A stretch of DNA of 64,000 bases. It comes from Roseibacillus persicicus (GTDB taxonomy: Bacteria > Verrucomicrobiota > Verrucomicrobiia > Verrucomicrobiales > Akkermansiaceae). The stretch spans positions 375,968 to 439,967 of the forward strand of contig NZ_BMXI01000001.1 of NCBI RefSeq assembly GCF_014651675.1. Direction: 5' to 3'. The translations under genes were made by a program, and so were the position numbers. The notes under the pieces are model-generated. The model did no database searches. It saw only the letters and a list, made by a program, of their open reading frames with translations, and had not been told where the DNA came from. The number at the start of each line of letters is the position of its first letter. Within the stretch, counting starts at the first letter, position 1. This document shows, in pieces, positions 1 to 8,887 of this stretch.

Positions 1-2
1 AG

Positions 3-1838
3 TTCAAGACTCCCCTCCCCAGCTACGCGCCGGATATTCCCTTCGAGCAGATTGGCCTCTATGTGGACGAATACCGCACCAGCATTCCTGACAAGGACAC
101 CTATCGTGCGATTGTTGCCGACCATTGGAAGAACACCGCCTCTTCTGGCGGCGGGGGCTACAATCCGGCTACCGTTGGGGATCGTATTTACTTCAACACG
201 GGCAAACTCCTGCGAGATCTCGACGCGATTCCGACTTCTCCCCCCAGCTTGCCCACCAATGTGGTGGCTGATTCAATTCAGGAATGGCAAGGAGCGGCAG
301 ACCAACCCCAGGGCAATTGGAAGTTTGGCTACTACGCCTCCGGCACCGACTTTACGGAGTTTTCCGAAACTGAAATCTATAATCCCGAGAGAATTGGAGG
401 AGACGGCCTGATCTGGGAACGCGCAGTGGGACTCTACCCGCGGATTGGCCAATTCAGCATGGCGCCTCACACCACCTTACCCGCCGTGCGCCGCTGGACG
501 AGCCCCCATGACGGCTTGCTGACCGTCACCGTCGACGCGCGCCAAATACAAGATAGTAGAAACAATCAAACACTGGAGATTCGCAAAGACGGCGAGCTCT
601 TGGAGACCCTGGAACTCACCGGGTCCAACAAGCATCGCGTCTTTGTTCAGACTTTGGATTTCGCGCCCGGGGACAAGCTGGATGTCAGCGTGCACTCGCT
701 GGGAGAGCAGAGTGCCGATTGGACCTCCGTCCATGTGCGTATCAGCAACCTCCACCACTCGGACGAGGATCTCGTGGCTCTTCTTCCTCTGAATGAAAGC
801 AGCACGCTCCCCGAGGGCGATGGCGGCGACTATGACCGACGCGTTGCAGCGGGCGACCACTCGGGTCTGAATCATCACGCGCTTCTTGAAAATCTGGGAG
901 GGCTCTCAGCTTGGCGAACCGGCATCCTGGGAGAAGCTCTCTATCTCAATGGAATCGACAACTATGCGACCCTAACCGAAAGCGGGGTCGGCAATGGAGC
1001 AAGTGAACTCACCCTTTCCCTCTGGTTCAAACCCGATATCAAGGGCGACAACGAAGCACTGATTTCAAGCCAGGGAACGGACTATTTCAGTTTGATCTTG
1101 AGTGGCTACGGAAGTGGCAATCCGGTCGAATTCCGGGCCAAGTCATCCAGCCTCGTCGGACCAGACGCCTCCGGACCAGTGGGAGTCTGGACCCACGCGG
1201 TGGGAGTTTGGAAGTCGGGTGAAATCCAGAAGCTCTATCTCAATGGAGTGGAAGTCGCCAGTCACCCTACCCCTCCCTCGGGAACAGTCGATGTCGGCCA
1301 GTGGCTTCTCGGCACCGATCGCTTGCTCTCGGATCGCTACTACGGCGGAGCCTTGGACGATGTCGCCATCTGGACCCGCGCCTTGAGCGCATCGGACGTT
1401 GCTGAGCTTCATGAAGGCGGGCTTGCTGGCTATGGCGCTGGTCAAAATCCGGGAGACACCCTTTCCGACAACTTGCCGGACGACTGGCAGGAGAAGTATT
1501 TCGGCGCGGCGGATTCGCCCATGGCTTTGCCTGATTATGATGCCGATGGCGACGGACTGACCAACTACGAGGAATGGATTGGAGGGAACAACCCAACCGA
1601 CCCAAACTCTCGCTTCCAAGTTTTAAAAATCGAAAGACCCGACGACTCCTCGGTCTCCCTCGAGTGGAACTCGGTCTATGGTCGAACCTACGGAGTCGAG
1701 TGGCAGTCCGGCTTGGGAGGAAACTGGAGCGAGATCCTCTCGGGTATCACTCCCACGCTGCCGGTCGCTTCAACTCAATTTGAGAGTTCTGACGAGAAGG
1801 GTTTCTTTAGAGTAAAAGCCTATCCTCCCACGCGATAG
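3..1838 (+). CDS. Secreted LamG-domain protein, 5' end missing
   Basis: The reading frame is already open at base 3, so the N-terminus lies upstream of the window; the GTG at 63 is only the first start codon in view. Counting from that GTG, residues about 275-435 look like a laminin-G/concanavalin-like beta-sandwich, with 'LYLNG' and 'LSLWFKP' strands and a 'LDDVAIWTRALS' closing motif. Then comes an acidic thrombospondin type 3 calcium-loop segment ('DYDADGDGLTNYEEW'), and a final ~70-residue beta module ending in FFRVKAY. This architecture is typical of exported verrucomicrobial carbohydrate-binding or adhesion proteins. The N-terminal part in view is not recognised, so the catalytic role, if any, is unknown. 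Confidence 0.8.
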   Translation, partial: FKTPLPSYAPDIPFEQIGLYVDEYRTSIPDKDTYRAIVADHWKNTASSGGGGYNPATVGDRIYFNTGKLLRDLDAIPTSPPSLPTNVVADSIQEWQGAADQPQGNWKFGYYASGTDFTEFSETEIYNPERIGGDGLIWERAVGLYPRIGQFSMAPHTTLPAVRRWTSPHDGLLTVTVDARQIQDSRNNQTLEIRKDGELLETLELTGSNKHRVFVQTLDFAPGDKLDVSVHSLGEQSADWTSVHVRISNLHHSDEDLVALLPLNESSTLPEGDGGDYDRRVAAGDHSGLNHHALLENLGGLSAWRTGILGEALYLNGIDNYATLTESGVGNGASELTLSLWFKPDIKGDNEALISSQGTDYFSLILSGYGSGNPVEFRAKSSSLVGPDASGPVGVWTHAVGVWKSGEIQKLYLNGVEVASHPTPPSGTVDVGQWLLGTDRLLSDRYYGGALDDVAIWTRALSASDVAELHEGGLAGYGAGQNPGDTLSDNLPDDWQEKYFGAADSPMALPDYDADGDGLTNYEEWIGGNNPTDPNSRFQVLKIERPDDSSVSLEWNSVYGRTYGVEWQSGLGGNWSEILSGITPTLPVASTQFESSDEKGFFRVKAYPPTR

Positions 1839-1851
1839 CCGATCATATCCG

Positions 1852-1884
1852 ATAAAAAAAGACTGCTGAGATAGCAGTCTTTAG
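1852..1884 (-). terminator. Rho-independent terminator of rex
   Basis: A perfect 10-bp inverted repeat (AAAGACTGCT / AGCAGTCTTT, 1858-1867 and 1873-1882) with a 5-nt loop. The A-run at 1854-1860 becomes a U-tract on the minus strand, so it best serves rex. It may also stop the convergent gene ending at 1838. Confidence 0.8.
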
Positions 1885-1946
1885 GAGAGAGGAGCGACCA
1901 GGACGTTAACTCCTCTTCTCCTCGGGTCTCCGGCCTGCCGGAGAAA

Positions 1947-2642
1947 CTACTCCTCCTCTTCTCCATCGCGGTCGATGAAAAAGCTGAGGTTTTCGAGCTC
2001 GAGAGCGAGGTCGACGTTATTGACAGTTACTTTCTCGGGAACCTGCAAGACAGTAGGTGAAAAGTTGAGGATTCCTTGCACACCAGATAACACGAGGTCG
2101 TTGGCGACCTCTTGTGCTTTCTCCGCAGGAACACATAGAATGGCGAGTTTGACTTTATTTTTAACGATAAAGGAATCGAGCTTTTCGGAGTTGAAGAGCG
2201 GAACACCGATATCCCGTTTCATGACTGCTTCAGGCACTGCATCGAAGGCCGCGATGACCTCGAATCCCTCTTTCTGGAATCCGCCATAACGCAACAACGC
2301 GCAACCCAAGTTACCCGCACCCACTAGAATTACGGGCTGAAGGTGCTCTCGGCCAAGAACCTCCCTGATTGCCATGCGAAGCTCCTCGACCTGATAGCCC
2401 AAGCCCCTGGTACCAAACTGACCCACGTGGGAAAGATCGCGCCTCAGTTGCGAAGCTTTCACCCCGGCGGCTTTGGCGAGAGCGGACGAGCTCACCGTCT
2501 CCAGCCCATTTTCGGTTAACTTAAATAAGCACCGATGATAGAGCGAGAGCCGATAAATAGTCTTCTTGGGGATTCCCGCTTTTTCACGATCAATTTCCAC
2601 GAACTTAACCAGCCTTCGATTTCCGGTCTTGTCAAGGAACAC
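1947..2642 (-). CDS. rex: Redox-sensing transcriptional repressor Rex
   Basis: Rex is a homodimeric repressor that senses the NADH/NAD+ ratio and releases DNA when NADH is high. It often controls cytochrome oxidase and fermentation genes. The N-terminal winged helix (about residues 20-85) carries the family DNA-recognition stretch 'SQLRRDLSHVGQFGTRGLGY'. The Rossmann NAD-binding domain follows, with VGAGNLG at 107-113. The C-terminal helix is acidic (DGEEEE). The GTG at 2642 gives 231 aa; a GTG at 2600 would give 217 aa, closer to the usual ~210-215, so the first 14 residues are uncertain. No classical Rex operator was found before the cbb3 genes at 25.8 kb, so a link to them is only inferred from function. 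Confidence 0.93.
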   Translation of the reverse strand: MFLDKTGNRRLVKFVEIDREKAGIPKKTIYRLSLYHRCLFKLTENGLETVSSSALAKAAGVKASQLRRDLSHVGQFGTRGLGYQVEELRMAIREVLGREHLQPVILVGAGNLGCALLRYGGFQKEGFEVIAAFDAVPEAVMKRDIGVPLFNSEKLDSFIVKNKVKLAILCVPAEKAQEVANDLVLSGVQGILNFSPTVLQVPEKVTVNNVDLALELENLSFFIDRDGEEEE

Positions 2643-2692
2643 TCTGGACTGCAGGTGCTCGCAGAATCCTCAAAAATCCACTCCCAGAGAAC

Positions 2693-2721
2693 GAAAAAGG
2701 CCGGACCAAAGCCCGACCTTT
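2693..2721 (-). terminator. Rho-independent terminator
   Basis: A 9-bp stem with one G-U pair on the minus strand (arms 2696-2704 and 2713-2721), followed by five T residues on the minus strand. It ends the transcript of the exported 773-aa gene just upstream. Confidence 0.75.
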
Positions 2722-2748
2722 CTGAAAAATCACCTTTCCAGTCTCTCT

Positions 2749-5070
2749 TTACTTGGTCTTGAAGTGAGTCGTGGTTCGCAATTGGCCGTCTTCCAAGCGG
2801 GTGTGACTGGTCACTCGGTCGAACTCAGCCAAAGACTCGACCACTGCAGCAATGGTCTCTTTATTGTCTTGGTAAAACTCCAGCATTTCGGCATTTGGAA
2901 TGATCCCTTCCGGATTCTTGTCGACGAGAGCCAGCCAGTCAGCCAGGAAGGCGCGCAAAGGGTCGAAGCGCATCTCGACCACGATACCCGTTTTGCCGCT
3001 TCCCCTCTTCTTGGCAGCCTTGGCCAGAGCCACTGCGCGCTCTTTCGAGGTGCTCATCACCATCACCTCATCATCAAGCGTGACAGAGGGAACAAAGTCG
3101 TCCGTTTGCATTGGGAAAGGAAAGAACCAAGTCTTGAGACCGTCGGTCTGGGAGCTCATCGGCTTTTGCATCGGGATATTCTCCCCGACTTTCTCACTCA
3201 CGGTTTTGAGCAAATTACTGGCTGCGCCTTCAACCTGCTTCCAGGATTCGCCTAGCTTGGCCCGGTCCTTGACGGAAGAAACAATACTGATTCGTGGAGC
3301 CAGCCCTTCCTGAACGATCTCCTCGGGCACCCCGGGCACAGTCGGCCAGGAACCGGCAAGGTCCACCTCCATAATGCTCTCTGTCCCGACCCCTTCATCT
3401 GTCACGAGCAGGCCCTTCCACAAAGCCAGGGCATCGTCTTTCATCGAGTCGTTGAAGAAATCAAATCCCTCGAGAAACTCTTGAAACTCCGCTGGCGGCT
3501 CATCGGCATCATTCAAGACCCCCGCCATCTGGTAAACGGCTTCAAAGGCTGTCTCGAGGTAGTCCGTTTCCAACTCCGCGGAGGCGCGATTGTATCCCAA
3601 CTGAACAGTTAGGAAGCTGCCCTCCGCTATCGATCCAAGTTGGTGCGGAGTCGTCCAATCATAGGAGGCCTCGAGCAGCCCTCCAAACGTCTCGGCATGC
3701 AAGCCATCCGCCCGCAGGAAAGAGACCGAGGCGGTCGGCTGATATTGATAGGTAGCGAGATAGTTTTTCTCAAGCTTCTGTAGCTTCGCAAGAGACTTCT
3801 TAAGTTCCTTCGGATTGCCCAAGGTTTGGTTTCCTTGCAGCCCTAAACGGATTCCCTCAATATAGTTTCCAAAGATTGGCTGACCTTTGGTCGTCGCTTC
3901 GAGGAGGTCTTGCTCCATCCACAGCACGCTTACCAAGTCTTCATTCAGATAAGGATCGGCAAAGGAAAAGGAATCGGAAGCGGTGAGCCGTTCGGCCGGG
4001 CCCTTGGCGAGAGGAATGTCTTCCGCCCGACTGCCAAGGTAGAGGTAAACCGCCTCACCCGAGACTCCACTCATTAGAACGAGGTCCTTTTTCTTGAGAG
4101 AATTGATCATGTCCTGCGCACCCGCCGGATCGATGAACTCGCCGAGAACCTGCTGCAGATCCATCTCCTCCTGCAAGGTCTCGATGAGAACCTCGCCATC
4201 GATCTGAAGACCTGAGAAGTTAATCCCTCCAACCTCAGAGCTGGTGTCGCTCATGAAGGGCATTTCTTCGGCCCCAAACTCGAGAGCCATGCCAGCGCCC
4301 ATTTGCAAGAGCGCCGCAACCTCGTCACGCTGCTCGGCATCGGAGATCCGGCTTGCGATCAAGATAGGAGGCATTTCGGCGGAAGCGATGAGGTTCACCA
4401 GAAAGTCCGGATTCTCGCGAATCGCTTCGCTGAGGGAACCGAACGGGCCGGCATCCATGAATAATTCCTCATCCGCCATACCGATGGTCCACAGGCGCAT
4501 CATCAAGGCAGTTTGATACTTTTCGTTGAGGTTGTTGAGCTTGAGCAGGTTGGCAGCTTGTTTCGGCGTGCCCTTGCCAACTGCGAGCAGAAACTCCTCC
4601 CCGAACAGAGCGGCCACCTTGGCACCGGGACTATCCGGATCGCTGAAATCAACCTCGTTCTCTTCCAAGATATCGAGAAAAACCTGACCCATAGCCGACT
4701 CTTCAACCTCGCCCCAAAGACGCTCTCCATTCGTGAAGGTCAATACTGCGGAAACGTCTTTGCTGAGACTGGACAAAAGACCCAGCTTCTCCGCCCGCTT
4801 TTCCAAATCCACAGGGGCAGCTTTTTCTTCCCCGGCCTTGTTCTCTCCGGCTTTTGCGTTCGCCTGTTTCGGTTCAGTCTTCTCCGGCACGGCATCCGCA
4901 ACCGGTTTCTGCTCTTTCTCTCCGGCCTTGGGAAGATCGCCCGCAGCTTGCCGAGCCTTCTCCGCCAAAGCTTCCAAATCCGCAGGACCGTCAGCCGCAA
5001 CCGGTTGCAAAAGAGCCCCTACGGACAAACCTCCAATAGCTAGCACTCGACAAAAAATCGTCTTCTTCAT
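2749..5070 (-). CDS. Exported hypothetical protein, 773 aa
   Basis: Not recognised as a named family. The ATG at 5070 gives MKKT and a clear signal peptide (cleavage near 'VAAD'); a TTG nine bases upstream is a weaker choice. A low-complexity Ala/Glu/Lys/Pro linker (residues ~30-85) precedes a region with 'LTFTNGERLWGEVEE', similar to the start of the SHD1-like strands in the two genes downstream in coordinate. The rest alternates helical and beta segments without visible catalytic motifs or membrane helices. It stands alone, with terminators at both ends (2693-2721 and 5144-5180). Probably periplasmic; the function is unknown. Confidence 0.75.
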   Translation of the reverse strand: MKKTIFCRVLAIGGLSVGALLQPVAADGPADLEALAEKARQAAGDLPKAGEKEQKPVADAVPEKTEPKQANAKAGENKAGEEKAAPVDLEKRAEKLGLLSSLSKDVSAVLTFTNGERLWGEVEESAMGQVFLDILEENEVDFSDPDSPGAKVAALFGEEFLLAVGKGTPKQAANLLKLNNLNEKYQTALMMRLWTIGMADEELFMDAGPFGSLSEAIRENPDFLVNLIASAEMPPILIASRISDAEQRDEVAALLQMGAGMALEFGAEEMPFMSDTSSEVGGINFSGLQIDGEVLIETLQEEMDLQQVLGEFIDPAGAQDMINSLKKKDLVLMSGVSGEAVYLYLGSRAEDIPLAKGPAERLTASDSFSFADPYLNEDLVSVLWMEQDLLEATTKGQPIFGNYIEGIRLGLQGNQTLGNPKELKKSLAKLQKLEKNYLATYQYQPTASVSFLRADGLHAETFGGLLEASYDWTTPHQLGSIAEGSFLTVQLGYNRASAELETDYLETAFEAVYQMAGVLNDADEPPAEFQEFLEGFDFFNDSMKDDALALWKGLLVTDEGVGTESIMEVDLAGSWPTVPGVPEEIVQEGLAPRISIVSSVKDRAKLGESWKQVEGAASNLLKTVSEKVGENIPMQKPMSSQTDGLKTWFFPFPMQTDDFVPSVTLDDEVMVMSTSKERAVALAKAAKKRGSGKTGIVVEMRFDPLRAFLADWLALVDKNPEGIIPNAEMLEFYQDNKETIAAVVESLAEFDRVTSHTRLEDGQLRTTTHFKTK

Positions 5071-5143
5071 TACCCCCAATGCCTAACCCGCGAACTGGCA
5101 TTCAGCAATGGGAAAGAACTCTGGAGAGACTCAGTAGGTCACG

Positions 5144-5180
5144 AAAAAAGGGAGCCGCGAATGAACGCGAACTCCCCTTG
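5144..5180 (-). terminator. Rho-independent terminator after the retropepsin gene
   Basis: Inverted arms around 5148-5159 and 5166-5179 pair, with small bulges, to give an 11-bp stem. A run of six T residues follows on the minus strand. It separates the SHD1/retropepsin operon from the 773-aa gene. Confidence 0.7.
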
Positions 5181-5219
5181 ATGATATTGGAAAGACTTTC
5201 GAAAGATGAGCGCCCCGCC

Positions 5220-6593
5220 CTACTCGGTAGGCTTCAGGAAGATTCGACTCTCCCGATAAGTGATCACGGCATCCAATTCGCGCATATAATCAGCCCCAAA
5301 AAGACCGACCCACTCCAGAGCGTCATCGGGCCGGAAACGAGTCAGGTCGGTGGAGAGCAAAACACGATTTGTCAGCACGGCATCACCCAGAGTGATCTTG
5401 TCGATTTTGGTGGCTGCGGCCGGGGCCTTGCCGCCAATCCCGCGCACTTCCTTGTCCATCGCTCCGACCTGACAATTGTATTCCTTGGCCCAATGCAAGT
5501 GAAGGAGGCTGCTATCGGCTCCGGTATCGATCAGCCAAACCACATCGTGGTCATTGAGAGTCCCATCCACCAGAATGTGATTCCCCTGCCTCTTGTATTG
5601 GAAGGATTGGTAGGCCCGCAACTCGAGGAGTTCTTCCACAGTGAGAGAACGACAATGCTGGAGAAAGAAGGCGCCCTCTTCACTCCAGTTATAGATATAC
5701 CGCCCATCCTCCGCAGAGAAACGGCTCACGGGGAATTGCTGAGTCTTGCCGTTGACAAGCTCCAGGGTGACGACGTTGGGGTTCTTCGTGGTGATTTTCC
5801 CCCGCAAGGTGCTTCCGTCCTTCAATTTGAAAATGCGGAAGCTCAAATCGTCATCGGACTCCACTCCAACCTCATCCTGATCGGAGAGGTCGGGACGAAA
5901 GAAGATGCGGCGCTCCTTGTAATCAATGACGGCCTCCAGCTGCTCCAGGAGGTCGGCACCGAGAAGCATGTCCTCGCTCTTCATCACTTTCTTCTCCTCT
6001 GGGGTGAGATCCTCTTCCAAGTCCGCCGCTAGAATCTGAATGTCTTTGAAGCCGGATTCACCAAAAGTCAGAGAAGGAACGTCAGTCCAAGCCGCCTCGG
6101 TTTCACCCGCGACCCCGTAGACCTTCTCATCCAAAGGACCCACCTTGCACTTGGAGCGGCGCGCGCTTTCCAAGTGAAGCAGGCTGGTGCCCGCCCCCGT
6201 ATCCACCAGAAACTTGGCATCCATCCCATTCATCTTGCCTGGAATGACGATGCTGTTGCTTCGCAGCTCATATTTGAAGGACTCGTAGCCCCGTAATTCC
6301 AGTAACTGCCGGACCGTGAGCCCCCGGCATTCTCGCACAAATATCGCTTTGTCCCGGTTCCAGTTCGAAACGTATTCCTGATCTTCCGTGCTGAGCTTTT
6401 CGGCGGGAAACGTGGAGCGCTTCCCATTGCGCAGCAGCAAGGTGACGTTCTCGCCTTTCTTATCCAGGAGAACAGCTTCGATCTTCTTGCCGTTGCTGCC
6501 CACGAAGGTCCGGTATTCTTCTTCCAACGTCTCGCCGAAAGCAGACGAAGCCAGCGCCAGAGTGGCCGCGACGAGTAGTGAGGTAATCTTCAT
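5220..6593 (-). CDS. Exported tandem SHD1-retropepsin-like aspartic protease
   Basis: The signal peptide covers residues 1-20. The mature protein is an internal duplication: SHD1-like strand domain (~27-78), retropepsin-like domain with D131-T-G-A, second SHD1-like domain (~252-303), and second retropepsin-like domain with D356-T-G-A. Each protease unit ends with the hydrophobic-hydrophobic-Gly element (LLGAD near 210, LFGAD near 431) followed by 'AVI.Y....IF'. Retropepsins normally act as homodimers with one Asp per chain; here two catalytic halves sit on one chain, so a pepsin-like intramolecular pair is inferred. It starts 27 bp after the stop of the other SHD1 gene (6621-7868), so they are likely one operon. 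Substrate unknown; envelope location. Confidence 0.85.
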   Translation of the reverse strand: MKITSLLVAATLALASSAFGETLEEEYRTFVGSNGKKIEAVLLDKKGENVTLLLRNGKRSTFPAEKLSTEDQEYVSNWNRDKAIFVRECRGLTVRQLLELRGYESFKYELRSNSIVIPGKMNGMDAKFLVDTGAGTSLLHLESARRSKCKVGPLDEKVYGVAGETEAAWTDVPSLTFGESGFKDIQILAADLEEDLTPEEKKVMKSEDMLLGADLLEQLEAVIDYKERRIFFRPDLSDQDEVGVESDDDLSFRIFKLKDGSTLRGKITTKNPNVVTLELVNGKTQQFPVSRFSAEDGRYIYNWSEEGAFFLQHCRSLTVEELLELRAYQSFQYKRQGNHILVDGTLNDHDVVWLIDTGADSSLLHLHWAKEYNCQVGAMDKEVRGIGGKAPAAATKIDKITLGDAVLTNRVLLSTDLTRFRPDDALEWVGLFGADYMRELDAVITYRESRIFLKPTE

Positions 6594-6620
6594 CTTAGAT
6601 TTTTGAAAAGGGTTCCCAGT

Positions 6621-7868
6621 TTATTTGAAGTCGCGGCTGAGAACGAATTCCTTCCAGTCCTCCTGCAATGCTTCAACGGAGTCGAAGCCAAAGATCTTCG
6701 CAATCTCAACCGAAGCGGGGATCTGTTTGTTCGATTCAATCCGGCGCACCATCTCGGCCAATGCCGAAACACGGGCGGGAGTGCTGTTCATATAGTAGGC
6801 AAAGGAATAAAGAGTCACGAGTCCTTCCGGGGTCAGGCCCTGCCCTTCCAGGCTGAGCATCTGGTTAACGTCCAATTTCACATCCCCACTCTTGACCAAC
6901 TTGCGCAAGGTCTTGGCCCAAGAGGTGCCGTCTTGGAAGCCGCGAGTCTCTGCGATCTCATCACCTTCATAATCGTCGGCCGACAGCATGGTAGTCTCCG
7001 ACTTCTCTGCCAGTTGGATCTCCTTGTAGTAAGCATGACCAACTAACAAGGCGAAGTAACCTGGAGGTGAAATGTCGCTTTGTCCGCCCATCTGCTTGGC
7101 GAGCAGGGTGGATGCGATGGTGTGTGTCGGGAACGCTCCGAAGACCTTGCGGTAGGAGCGCGACTGGGAATCGCGGATGCGCAACACCCGTGCGCGCGAG
7201 AACACGTTGTAGTTGTCCTGCACGTCATTGGGCAGGGAAACGCTGGTCCCTGAGACCCGGTCCCACAGCTGACTGGTTTTGTTAGCTGCTTCTTCTTCAC
7301 CCAACTTCTTGAGGTGACCAATATACCACTTGCCCATTGCCGCATAGAGTCCCTCGTCTTCAATGAGGAAAATCACGAGCTTCTGGTCACCCCAGTCGGT
7401 GCGAAAGTTCATGTGCTGAAAGGCCATGCCATGCCAAAGTCGCTCGGCAATCTCCGCCACTGCGTTGGGGCGAGCCTTGCCGGCGGTCGCGATGAGAAAG
7501 TGGTCGCTTTCCATGAGGTCGAAAAGAAGCTCGGAGTCTTCATCAAAGACGAGTTGCTTATCCAACTTCTTGAATTGCTTCTTATCGATACGGACGTCCT
7601 CTTCAGGCACCCCCAATTCAATCTCGGTAATGATGGATTCAGGTTGATCGGCGTATTCCACCAGATGCTGCCGGTCGGCCAAGCTCAGGTCTTCGACCTT
7701 CACTTTGATCTCCTTGGGCTCAGGCGTTACCAGGACCGCAAAATCCCCGTCCACCCGCGAAAGCTGGGCCTCAATGGTTGAACCCTGCCGAGAAGTCCAA
7801 ACTCTCAAGTCTGCCGCTTGAGCAAAAAACCCTCCTAATATAACACAAATGATTACAGGTATTTTCAT
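6621..7868 (-). CDS. Exported SHD1-domain protein, 415 aa
   Basis: The signal peptide (MKIPVIICVILGGFFAQAA) follows the ATG at 7868; a TTG nine bases earlier is possible. Residues ~22-75 form an SHD1-like module ('R.W.S..G.TIEAQL', ending 'VEDLSLADRQHLVEY'). The remainder, ~330 residues, has a layout like zinc-peptidase-related exported proteins of planctomycetes and verrucomicrobia. However, I see no HEXXH motif; the place where it could lie reads HTIAST, so it is either a degenerate enzyme or a different fold. It is the first gene of an apparent operon with the tandem retropepsin protein. Function unknown; a partner or substrate relationship with that protease is only inferred. Confidence 0.75.
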   Translation of the reverse strand: MKIPVIICVILGGFFAQAADLRVWTSRQGSTIEAQLSRVDGDFAVLVTPEPKEIKVKVEDLSLADRQHLVEYADQPESIITEIELGVPEEDVRIDKKQFKKLDKQLVFDEDSELLFDLMESDHFLIATAGKARPNAVAEIAERLWHGMAFQHMNFRTDWGDQKLVIFLIEDEGLYAAMGKWYIGHLKKLGEEEAANKTSQLWDRVSGTSVSLPNDVQDNYNVFSRARVLRIRDSQSRSYRKVFGAFPTHTIASTLLAKQMGGQSDISPPGYFALLVGHAYYKEIQLAEKSETTMLSADDYEGDEIAETRGFQDGTSWAKTLRKLVKSGDVKLDVNQMLSLEGQGLTPEGLVTLYSFAYYMNSTPARVSALAEMVRRIESNKQIPASVEIAKIFGFDSVEALQEDWKEFVLSRDFK

Positions 7869-8256
7869 CCCGAGCAAACTGCCCGAAAGCCCACCTCATG
7901 TCGATTGGCAAATCCATGAAACAGACCTCCCTCTCAAGCCTCGCCAAGATTAATATTCCTCATAATTGCACTCGGCGGCACCATCACCATTCGGGTTTTC
8001 CAAGAGAATTTTGGCGCATTCAATAGCCGAAAAACCAAAGCGTTTTCAGCACTTCTCATCGCCTCCGTTTCTTTCCGACTTTTAAAATCGAGAATTCAGA
8101 CGGTCTGACGCTTGATTTGAAGGGAATCTGCTAAAAAAACCTACAAACAGACTTTTTTGTAATGACAATGTGCCCCGTTTCGTATTGCATCTTTCCAACG
8201 GAGGGATTTTAAAACCCATGATTCCTCCCAATAAATCACTTGGTGTGTGCGTAAGC
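7869..8256. other. Intergenic region with possible leader or small RNA
   Basis: No long gene. Near 8199-8230 there is a purine-rich GGAGGG, a small GGG-ATTTTAAAA-CCC hairpin and a CCTCCC that could pair back with the GGAGG. An ATG at 8218 opens a 33-codon frame that runs through the terminator stem, so it is probably not a protein. The forward strand ends in a strong terminator (8257-8298) although no gene precedes it on that strand. Confidence 0.4.
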
Positions 8257-8298
8257 CGGTCGGTAGTGTCTTTACAACGCTACCGACCGCTTTTTTTT
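8257..8298 (+). terminator. Strong orphan Rho-independent terminator
   Basis: A 13-bp stem (8257-8269 with 8277-8289, one G-U pair), 7-nt loop and eight T residues on the plus strand. No plus-strand coding gene lies upstream, since the neighbour at 6621-7868 is on the minus strand. It may therefore end a small RNA. Confidence 0.85.
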
Positions 8299-8383
8299 AC
8301 GAGAGGCAGCTTTCACTGAAACCGAATCTGTTTAAATTCGTGGTTGCGGCTAAAAACGCTACGCCCTAGCCTGTTAAGTAGTT

Positions 8384-8722
8384 TTGATATTTCCACGACA
8401 TAGCTCAGGCGTCATCAGCTTTGCTGAGCTCCTGAGTATTGTGATCGGCATTCCTGCTCTGATTCTCGGCATGCTCATCGGAATTCCGAGCTATCAAGTC
8501 ATCGAATCAACTCCAAATCTCGAGGAGGCCATCACCATTATCTTCGACGATCATTCCATCCGGGGGGTATTCCTCTGGTGGATGGTGTTTTCCGTCCTTG
8601 TCTTTGCGGTCCGGACCGAGCGTTGGAAGGTTGACCGGTTCAAGCTGCGACTGGTCTGGTTCTGCGCCTCGCTCCTAGGAATGGTCGGTGGCGCTGCGGC
8701 CTTCGGACTTTTTGCTCGGTAA
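8384..8722 (+). CDS. Small membrane protein, about 112 aa
   Basis: Not recognised. The frame opens directly after a stop at 8375 and begins with TTG; a GTG at 8441 or ATG at 8471 could also be used, and no convincing ribosome site is visible. Three hydrophobic helices are predicted by eye (about residues 13-37, 62-77 and 88-111), with basic residues between the second and third. The last 48 bp overlap, tail to tail, the FeoB-associated protein gene on the other strand. The steady hydrophobic pattern argues for a real gene, but the non-ATG start and the overlap lower confidence. Confidence 0.5.
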   Translation: MIFPRHSSGVISFAELLSIVIGIPALILGMLIGIPSYQVIESTPNLEEAITIIFDDHSIRGVFLWWMVFSVLVFAVRTERWKVDRFKLRLVWFCASLLGMVGGAAAFGLFAR

Positions 8723-8887
8723 AGGCAGGTCCCCGTTCTTCTTCACGCATCCGCACTGGCCGCTGCCGCAGGACTTGCTCTTCTTGCCTCGGGTGAGGCT
8801 GACCAGATAGACGATGGCGCCTAACAGGAGGGCAAAGACGACGATGGCCTGCCAATCCACGGTGGTTGCTTGGAAAAGAATCGTCAT
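8675..8887 (-). CDS. FeoB-associated Cys-rich membrane protein
   Basis: A 70-aa protein with one membrane helix (residues ~13-32), followed by a basic stretch and a cysteine cluster (C40, C45, C47), as in the FeoB_associated family found behind feoB in many bacteria. Its ATG overlaps the feoB stop in an ATGA arrangement (8884-8887), implying translational coupling. It probably helps or modulates ferrous iron uptake at the inner membrane; its exact role is not established for the family. It lies third in the feoA-feoB operon. Confidence 0.85.
   Translation of the reverse strand: MTILFQATTVDWQAIVVFALLLGAIVYLVSLTRGKKSKSCGSGQCGCVKKNGDLPLPSKKSEGRSATDHS

Noticed and set aside
8218-8319. 33-codon frame starting with ATG after GGAGGG
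   Set aside because: It runs through the terminator stem and T-run, the spacing from GGAGGG is long, and it has no recognisable features.
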